A stretch of 10,033 nt of DNA from Candidatus Ruminimicrobiellum caprinum (GTDB taxonomy: Bacteria; Elusimicrobiota; Endomicrobiia; Endomicrobiales; Endomicrobiaceae). Below, piece after piece: positions 1-5,132 of the stretch (the stretch's first letter is position 1; each line of letters opens with the position of its first letter). The stretch lies in contig JAFPUA010000340.1 of assembly GCA_017413305.1 (NCBI GenBank), positions 1-10,033 of the forward strand, read 5' to 3'. Made by a program: the position numbers and the translations under genes. Below the pieces are notes generated by a model. The model was not told where the DNA came from. It saw nothing but the letters and a program-made list of their open reading frames with translations, and did no database searches.

Positions 1-90
1 ACATTAGAAAAGAGAATAAAAAATTTAGAATTTGATAATAAATACTTAAAGAAAGAAATCAAACTTATAAAAATTAAATTAGAAAAATAA
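1..90 (+). CDS. C-terminal end of an unidentified coiled-coil protein (5' truncated)
   Basis: Frame 1 is open from the window edge to a TAA at 88-90, giving 29 residues made almost entirely of Lys, Glu, Leu, Ile and Asn. Leu/Ile residues recur at roughly 3-4 residue spacing (LEKRIKNLEF, then YLKKEIKLIKIKL), as in the last turns of a coiled coil. The family cannot be named from so short a tail. It lies only 37 nt upstream of the TolC-family gene on the same strand, so it may be co-transcribed with it. The call rests on the open frame and the composition; a chance open frame in AT-rich DNA is the alternative. Confidence 0.55.
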   Translation, partial: TLEKRIKNLEFDNKYLKKEIKLIKIKLEK

Positions 91-93
91 AAT

Positions 94-126
94 TGTAACT
101 TTTTAAAATCGGATTTGTCTAAAATA
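94..126 (+). promoter_or_regulatory. Bipartite promoter-like element upstream of the efflux operon
   Basis: TGTAACTTTTTAAA (94-107) is followed after 9 nt by GTCTAAAATA (117-126). Both boxes recur with the same 9-nt gap at 7856-7888, upstream of the Spy-like gene. The right box contains TAAAAT, a 5/6 match to a -10 hexamer, and the left box may hold a -35-like element. It ends two bases before the ATG at 128. A start site downstream of TAAAAT would therefore fall at or just inside the start codon, so either the message is leaderless or the box is not a classical -10. Confidence 0.4.
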
Positions 127-127
127 T

Positions 128-1384
128 ATGAAAAAATTTTATCTTACACTAATAATTTTGTTAACATTTTTTTCTTCTGTATATTCAAAAACAATCTCAT
201 GGAAAGATTGTATAGAAATTTCCAACCAAAACAACCAAACATTACTGATGGCAAAACAGGATTTGCAAATTGCCGAATACGACTATAACATTATATTAAA
301 TGAATACTACCCGTCGGTAAACTTCAGATACGGTTTTTCCAGAAGCGGTAACGGGCATACAGAAAACAACTGGAGTGCCAGCTTAAACGCATCGCAAACA
401 ATATATAATTTTTCGGATACCGCTCAGATAAAAGGGAAAAAAGCCTCAATAAATAAAACAGTTGCGCAATTAACAAAATCCTGTGCAGATGTTTATTATT
501 CTTTAAGAGAAGCTTTTTTAAAAATGTGTTATGCACAGGAAAATGTTACGCTTTTGCAGAGCATTTATGAATTGAGAAAACAGAGTGCCGATATAGTCCG
601 CCTGCAGTACGAGGGCGGCAAAGAAAGTAAAGGAAATATGCTTAAGGCACAGGCACAGAAACAGTCCGCCTATGTAAATGTTGCAAATGCCAAAAGAGAG
701 CTGGCTGTAGCAAGAAGAACACTTGCACAAACTTTGGGAAAAGATTTGGATAAAAATATCACCGTAAACTATAAACTTTCCGAAGTAAAAGATAATACCA
801 CCGTCGATATAGACAGCAAAGTTTACGACTGTCCGGACGTTATTATTTCTTCAGCTTCAATAGATATAACAAAATACTCTTTGTCGGCAGCAAAAGGGAA
901 TCTGTTCCCCAATATATCTGCTTCGGCATCAATAGGTATCTCCGACGAAGTAAAGCCCATCCCCCCTGTAGAAAGCAAACAATGGAGTGTCGGCGTGGCA
1001 CTGAACTATCCCATTTTGTCGGGCGGGTTAACAAGTACAATAAACAATATAAAATCTTCCAAAACGGCACTTGAAAAAGCTAACGAAAATTATGAGCAAA
1101 CCATTCTGTCCGCAAAAACAAGTTTGGAAGAAAACGCCGCCGAGATAGAAAAAACCAGAGACAATATAGAAATTTATCAAATGTTTTTGGAAGCCGCCAC
1201 ACAGAGACAGAAAGAAGCGACGGTAAAATACAGAGCAGGAACTATGGAGTTTCAAACTTGGCAGGATATAGAACAGGAATTTGTTAATAACAAAATTTCG
1301 CATCTTGCCGCATTACATAATTATAATTTGGCACTTGCCAAAAGAGATAAACTTTTAGGTAACACTAACGGAGAGATAAAATGA
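128..1384 (+). CDS. TolC-family outer-membrane efflux channel
   Basis: This is a 418-residue precursor of the outer membrane efflux protein (OEP/TolC) family, whose trimers form a channel from the periplasm through the outer membrane. Residues 1-20 are a signal peptide with a hydrophobic core, cut near SVYS-K. The mature part shows the internal duplication of the family. Each half has a short Tyr/Ser/Asn-rich beta segment (about 60-95, with NEYYPSVNFRYGFSRS; about 275-320, with NLFPNISASASIGIS and a Pro-rich turn) and long Ala/Gln/Lys-rich helices (about 100-205 and 320-410). Length is usual for the family. The start is fixed by the signal peptide; the next Met is residue 41. No Shine-Dalgarno motif precedes it. 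The stop overlaps the adaptor start in an ATGA, so the genes are probably translationally coupled. The family is secure; the substrate is not known. Confidence 0.93.
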   Translation: MKKFYLTLIILLTFFSSVYSKTISWKDCIEISNQNNQTLLMAKQDLQIAEYDYNIILNEYYPSVNFRYGFSRSGNGHTENNWSASLNASQTIYNFSDTAQIKGKKASINKTVAQLTKSCADVYYSLREAFLKMCYAQENVTLLQSIYELRKQSADIVRLQYEGGKESKGNMLKAQAQKQSAYVNVANAKRELAVARRTLAQTLGKDLDKNITVNYKLSEVKDNTTVDIDSKVYDCPDVIISSASIDITKYSLSAAKGNLFPNISASASIGISDEVKPIPPVESKQWSVGVALNYPILSGGLTSTINNIKSSKTALEKANENYEQTILSAKTSLEENAAEIEKTRDNIEIYQMFLEAATQRQKEATVKYRAGTMEFQTWQDIEQEFVNNKISHLAALHNYNLALAKRDKLLGNTNGEIK

Positions 1385-2367
1385 AAAAGTTCGCTATAAT
1401 TTTTACAATATTTCTGATACTTGGAATAATAATAACTTACCAGCTTAAAGATAAAAAGGAAAAAGTTGCCGTTATCAACTATGTTCCTTATACTGTTTCT
1501 ACGGCAGATGTGCGGGAAATTATCGATACCACCGGAGAAGTTTCTGCACTTAACAGAGTGGAAATTAAGCCCAGTGTTGCGGGGCGTGTAGATACGCTTC
1601 TTGTTAACGAGGGCGACACCGTTAAGAAAGGGCAGGTTTTGGCATATTTAAGTTCTTCCGACAGGGTAGCAATACTTGATGCAGTGCGTGCCAACCCGAA
1701 AGAAAATTTGAAAAATTGGGAAGATACTTACAAGGCCACACCTGTAATTTCTCCAATGAACGGTAAAATCATTTTAAGAAATGTCGTCGAAGGACAAACC
1801 ATTTCCACAAGCGATATTTTGTATGCCTTAGCCGACGAGCTGATAGTAGTTGCCAGCGTTGATGAAGCTGATATAGGTAAAATTAAAAACGGTCAAAAAG
1901 CTACAATAACGTTGGATGCTTACAAAAATGTTCCCATAAACGGAAAAGTGTTTCAAATTCTTGAAGAGGGCAAAAATGTCAGCAATGTTATTACCTACTA
2001 TGTAAAAATAAGACCAGAACAGACACCGGACTTTTTTAAATCTTTAATGACGGCAAATATAGATATTATTGTTACGGAAAAAGAAAATGCCGTAGTTATT
2101 CCTTGGGACAGTTTTTCGGAAGATGAAGACGGTAAAACCTATGTTATGGTTGGCGATAATATGCTGCCGACGAAACATTTTATAGAAACGGGCATTCTTG
2201 ACGGTGACAATATTGAAGTTGTTTCCGGGCTTGCCGAAGGCGACAAAATTTTAATAAAACAGGACGAATATAATATTTCGACTACGAAACAAACAAGCAA
2301 AGGTTTCCTGTCCATGCAGCCCGGCAAAAGAAAAACAAATAAGGAAATTTTAGGTGAAAAGAAATAA
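1381..2367 (+). CDS. Periplasmic adaptor (membrane fusion protein), MacA/HlyD type with a very short hairpin
   Basis: This 328-residue inner-membrane-anchored adaptor should join the MacB-type transporter to the TolC-type channel. One N-terminal transmembrane segment (about 4-21) is followed by a first half-lipoyl motif (about 59-90, EIKPSVAGRV and NEGDTVKKGQVL), a second half-lipoyl motif (about 121-150, SPMNGKIILRNVVEGQ), a beta-barrel (about 155-232) and a membrane-proximal domain (about 236-300). Only about 30 residues (91-120) separate the lipoyl halves, where typical MacA proteins carry a long alpha-helical hairpin, and the protein is correspondingly shorter. GGAGAG at 1370-1375 is a good ribosome binding site, and the ATG overlaps the previous stop. 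The family is clear. How it meets the channel without a long hairpin is open. Confidence 0.92.
   Translation: MKKFAIIFTIFLILGIIITYQLKDKKEKVAVINYVPYTVSTADVREIIDTTGEVSALNRVEIKPSVAGRVDTLLVNEGDTVKKGQVLAYLSSSDRVAILDAVRANPKENLKNWEDTYKATPVISPMNGKIILRNVVEGQTISTSDILYALADELIVVASVDEADIGKIKNGQKATITLDAYKNVPINGKVFQILEEGKNVSNVITYYVKIRPEQTPDFFKSLMTANIDIIVTEKENAVVIPWDSFSEDEDGKTYVMVGDNMLPTKHFIETGILDGDNIEVVSGLAEGDKILIKQDEYNISTTKQTSKGFLSMQPGKRKTNKEILGEKK
2341..2345 (+). promoter_or_regulatory. Ribosome binding site that supports a GTG start
   Basis: AAGGA lies 8 nt before the GTG at 2354, inside the 3' end of the adaptor gene. It favours GTG over the ATG at 2402, which would remove the first 16 residues. The extra residues include a Pro-Asp-Pro motif that Vat-type acetyltransferases also carry near their N-terminus. 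Confidence 0.6.
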
Positions 2368-2998
2368 AAATATATTACCGGACCCAAACAGAATTTTTCC
2401 GATGGCGAAAATTAAAACCGTTACAAATATAAAGCCGACGGTGAAAAACAAAAATATAATTGTTGGAGATTTTTCTTATTTTGCCGATACAGACTTTGAA
2501 AAACATGTAACACATCATTATGATTTTATCGGTGACAAACTTATAATAGGCAAATTCTGTCAGATAGCATCAGGTGTTAATTTTGTTATGAATGGCGCCA
2601 ACCATCAAATGAACGCCGTTACAACTTTCCCTTTTTATATTTTTGAAGGTTGGCAACAGACAGCGCCTTCTTTAAGCAAATTGCCTTTAAAAGGTGATAC
2701 TGTTGTCGGCAACGATGTTTGGATAGGACAAAATGCCACAATTTTGCCGGGTGTACACATTGGCGATGGAGCAATTATAGGTATGAATTCCGTAGTTGCA
2801 AATAATGTTGAACCTTACACAATAGTAGCAGGCAACCCCACAAAAGTAATAAGAAAAAGATTTGATAATCAACTGATAAAACTTTTGCTTAAACTTAAAT
2901 GGTGGGACAAAAGTATTAAAGAAATAAACAAACTAATCCCTATCCTGACAGATAACGATTTGAAGAAAGTAAAAAAGATATTAAAAGAATATTTATGA
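2354..2998 (+). CDS. Vat/XAT-family hexapeptide-repeat O-acetyltransferase
   Basis: This 214-residue enzyme of the left-handed beta-helix (hexapeptide) superfamily is most like the xenobiotic acetyltransferase group (streptogramin Vat enzymes and type B chloramphenicol acetyltransferases). These move an acetyl group from acetyl-CoA to a hydroxyl group of a small molecule in the cytoplasm. Family hallmarks are the Pro-Asp-Pro N-terminus (9-11), FIGDKLIIGKFCQIASG (58-74), FVMNGANHQM (77-86) with the expected catalytic His84, the KGDTVVGNDVWIG turn (113-125), IGDGAIIGMNSVV (136-148), and AGNPTKVIRKRF (159-170) followed by the C-terminal KWWD helix. Its GTG start lies 14 nt inside the adaptor gene and its stop overlaps the macB start, so it belongs to the efflux operon. 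The XAT family is confident. Activity on streptogramins or chloramphenicol is inference only, since many relatives have unknown or sugar substrates. Confidence 0.9.
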   Translation: MKRNKNILPDPNRIFPMAKIKTVTNIKPTVKNKNIIVGDFSYFADTDFEKHVTHHYDFIGDKLIIGKFCQIASGVNFVMNGANHQMNAVTTFPFYIFEGWQQTAPSLSKLPLKGDTVVGNDVWIGQNATILPGVHIGDGAIIGMNSVVANNVEPYTIVAGNPTKVIRKRFDNQLIKLLLKLKWWDKSIKEINKLIPILTDNDLKKVKKILKEYL

Positions 2999-4944
2999 AC
3001 AAAACGCTATTAAATATCAAAAACATAACCAAAGTCTACAATATCGGGGACAACCGCCTTGATATCTTGAAAGGTATTAATCTTACCGTTGAAGAGGGTG
3101 AATTTGTTGCCATTATGGGGCCGTCAGGCTCGGGAAAAAGTACCCTTATGCACATTTTAGGTCTGCTCGACCGTCCTACGGACGGCGTGTATGAAATTTA
3201 CGGTCAAAATGTTTTGGAATTTAATGATAACCAAACGGCATTTTTAAGATCAAAAATTATCGGTTTTGTTTTTCAGCAGTATAACTTATTAAACAAAATG
3301 ACTGCCACAGATAATGTGGCACTTCCTATGGTATATTCCGGCGGAACAAATAGAAAAGAACAAGCAGAAAAACTGTTAGGTGAAGTAGGGCTCAGTGACA
3401 GAACAGAACATAAGCCTACACAGCTTTCCGGCGGACAACAGCAAAGAGTTGCTATTGCAAGAGCTCTGGTTAATAACCCTAAAATAATTTTTGCTGATGA
3501 GCCTACAGGAAACCTTTCTTCAGCACAGTCCGACGAAATAATGCAGATTTTAACGGATTTAAACAAGAAAGGTATCAGCATTATTTTAGTTACTCACGAG
3601 CCGGACATTGCAAAATGGGCTGACAGACTTATTACCATTAAAGACGGACAGGTTATCGGCGATACAAAACAGAAAGAAAAAGAAAAAATTGAACCAAAAC
3701 CGATAAAGATAGAAAAAAATTCGTCCCGATTAAGTTTCGCCGAATTTGCAGAAAATTTTTTCTCTGCAGTGCGTGCGATAATTTCCAATAAAACAAGATC
3801 AGTTTTAACCATGCTAGGTATCATTATAGGCGTGGCATCAATTATTTCCATGCTTGCACTCGGTAACGGTGCACAAAAATCACTTGAACAGCAAATAACT
3901 TCCATGGGAACAAATTTAATATACCTTATGCCCGGCAGATACTCTGTCGGCGGTGTTGCGGGAACGGTAGTAAGAAGAATTTATTTAAAAGATGTTGAAG
4001 CTCTTGCAACAAATACGGAACTAATAAAAAATATAGATGCCAATGTTTCAGGTTCGGCACAGGTTGTTTACGGAAACAAAAACACAAATACTTCCATTAC
4101 CGGTGCTACTTATGTTTATCAGCATATGCAAAATGCCGTTCCACAGTACGGGAGATTTTTTACCAAAAACGAAGACGAAAGTTTGGCGAAAGTCTGCGTT
4201 ATCGGAACTACCGTTGTAAAAAATCTTTTCGGTAACGAAAATCCCGTCGGCAAATATATTAAAATTAACAGAAAACAATTCAGAGTTATAGGAATACTTC
4301 CCGTAAAAGGTGCTCAAGGTCCGCGTGACGGCGACGATATAATAATTGTTCCTTTACAGACTGCAATGAAACGTCTTTTGGGAACAAAATATATTTCTAC
4401 TGTAGCAGTAGAAGTGCGTGACGGCAAAATCTCCGAAACTGAAACATATCTTCTTAAAACAATGCTTGAAAGAAATAAGCTTACAAGTGAGCAGGCTGAC
4501 GCTTTCAGAATAAGAAATATGTCCGATATGATAAAAATGCTTACAACTACTACGCAGACAATGACGATGTTGTTGGGTGCCGTTGCAGGTATTTCGCTTA
4601 TTGTCGGCGGTATTGGTATAATGAATATAATGCTTGTAAGTGTAAGTGAAAGAACGCGTGAAATAGGTTTAAGAAAAGCAATCGGTGCAACAAAAGTTGC
4701 CGTACTTTTGCAATTCTTAATAGAATCTTCGGTATTATCGTTACTTGGCGGTATTTTGGGTGTAAGTTTAGGTGTCGCCATATCTTTTGCCGTGTCGAAG
4801 TTTGCCGGCTGGGCAGTGTATGTATCAAGTTTTTCAGTGATACTTTCCGTAGGTTTTTCTGCATTTGTCGGAATAGTTTTCGGTTTGTGGCCTGCGAAGA
4901 AGGCATCGGAGCTTTCACCAATTGAAGCTTTACGAGCAGATTAA
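2995..4944 (+). CDS. macB: MacB-type ABC transporter (ATPase fused to permease)
   Basis: This 649-residue inner-membrane protein powers a tripartite MacAB-TolC exporter, driving substrate from the periplasm through the channel by ATP hydrolysis (mechanotransmission model for MacB). The N-terminal nucleotide-binding domain (about 5-225) has Walker A GPSGSGKST (42-50), Q-loop Gln94, signature LSGGQ (144-148), Walker B IIFADEP (164-170) and H-loop His201. After a Lys/Glu-rich linker (about 226-245) come TM1 (about 268-289), a large periplasmic MacB_PCD domain (about 290-520) and the FtsX-like core with three helices (about 524-551, 573-600, 609-633). Length matches E. coli MacB. The D-loop reads GNLSS, where family members usually have GNLDS. 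The ATG overlaps the acetyltransferase stop (ATGA) and has only a weak ribosome binding site, which suggests coupled translation. Confidence 0.95.
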   Translation: MNKTLLNIKNITKVYNIGDNRLDILKGINLTVEEGEFVAIMGPSGSGKSTLMHILGLLDRPTDGVYEIYGQNVLEFNDNQTAFLRSKIIGFVFQQYNLLNKMTATDNVALPMVYSGGTNRKEQAEKLLGEVGLSDRTEHKPTQLSGGQQQRVAIARALVNNPKIIFADEPTGNLSSAQSDEIMQILTDLNKKGISIILVTHEPDIAKWADRLITIKDGQVIGDTKQKEKEKIEPKPIKIEKNSSRLSFAEFAENFFSAVRAIISNKTRSVLTMLGIIIGVASIISMLALGNGAQKSLEQQITSMGTNLIYLMPGRYSVGGVAGTVVRRIYLKDVEALATNTELIKNIDANVSGSAQVVYGNKNTNTSITGATYVYQHMQNAVPQYGRFFTKNEDESLAKVCVIGTTVVKNLFGNENPVGKYIKINRKQFRVIGILPVKGAQGPRDGDDIIIVPLQTAMKRLLGTKYISTVAVEVRDGKISETETYLLKTMLERNKLTSEQADAFRIRNMSDMIKMLTTTTQTMTMLLGAVAGISLIVGGIGIMNIMLVSVSERTREIGLRKAIGATKVAVLLQFLIESSVLSLLGGILGVSLGVAISFAVSKFAGWAVYVSSFSVILSVGFSAFVGIVFGLWPAKKASELSPIEALRAD

Positions 4945-4953
4945 CGGCTTATC

Positions 4954-5041
4954 TTTTGAGTTTATACTGCGTTGCAGCGTGGCTCATGTACCTTGTTCAA
5001 TTGTACACATCGCCCCGCTGACACCTTGTCTAAACTCAAAA
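4954..5041. repeat. 88-nt imperfect palindrome with perfect 11-bp ends (REP/MITE-like candidate)
   Basis: TTTTGAGTTTA (4954-4964) and TAAACTCAAAA (5031-5041) are perfect inverted repeats. Inside, CAGCG (4975-4979) pairs with CGCTG (5016-5020), GGC (4981-4983) with GCC (5012-5014), and TGTAC (4987-4991) with GTACA (5003-5007), leaving a loop of about 11 nt. The interior looks clearly richer in G and C than its surroundings. It starts 9 nt after the macB stop, has no coding frame of note and no adjacent transposase. It could be a dispersed non-autonomous element, a 3' mRNA stabiliser, or a terminator-like structure, although no T-run follows it. Only one copy is visible here. Confidence 0.65.
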
Positions 5042-5082
5042 TATTTCACCGTAGGATAGGTAAGTCAGATTTATTAGACAAG
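5025..5082. repeat. Second 9-bp inverted repeat overlapping the palindrome's right arm
   Basis: CTTGTCTAA (5025-5033) and TTAGACAAG (5074-5082) are exact reverse complements separated by 40 nt. The left copy overlaps the right arm of the larger palindrome by three bases and uses its inner stem flank, so the two foldings would compete in RNA. It ends just before the presumed promoter of the next gene. Confidence 0.5.
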
Positions 5083-5110
5083 TTTAAATTTTTTATATAC
5101 GAATTATAAA
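5083..5110 (+). promoter_or_regulatory. Possible promoter of the RCC1-repeat gene
   Basis: TTTAAA (5083-5088, a 4/6 match to a -35 box) and TATAAA (5105-5110, a 5/6 match to a -10 box) are 16 nt apart, and the start codon lies 22 nt further on. The region is so AT-rich that such matches arise easily. A ribosome binding site AAGGA (5121-5125) precedes the ATG at 5133 by 7 nt. Confidence 0.3.
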
Positions 5111-5132
5111 TTGTCGTTAAAAGGAATATTAA

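Noticed and set aside
2354..2998. Calling the acetyltransferase a proven streptogramin (vat) or chloramphenicol resistance gene
   Set aside because: Motifs place it in the XAT family, but many members have other substrates, and sequence reading alone cannot fix the acceptor.
4314..4781. Antisense open frame of 155 residues opposite macB
   Set aside because: It overlaps the strongly conserved MacB periplasmic and FtsX regions, has no ribosome binding site and shows no family features.
4954..5041. Palindrome read as an integron attC site
   Set aside because: The ends do not carry the attC core boxes in the right order (RYYYAAC at one end, GTTRRRY at the other). There is no integrase or gene cassette nearby.
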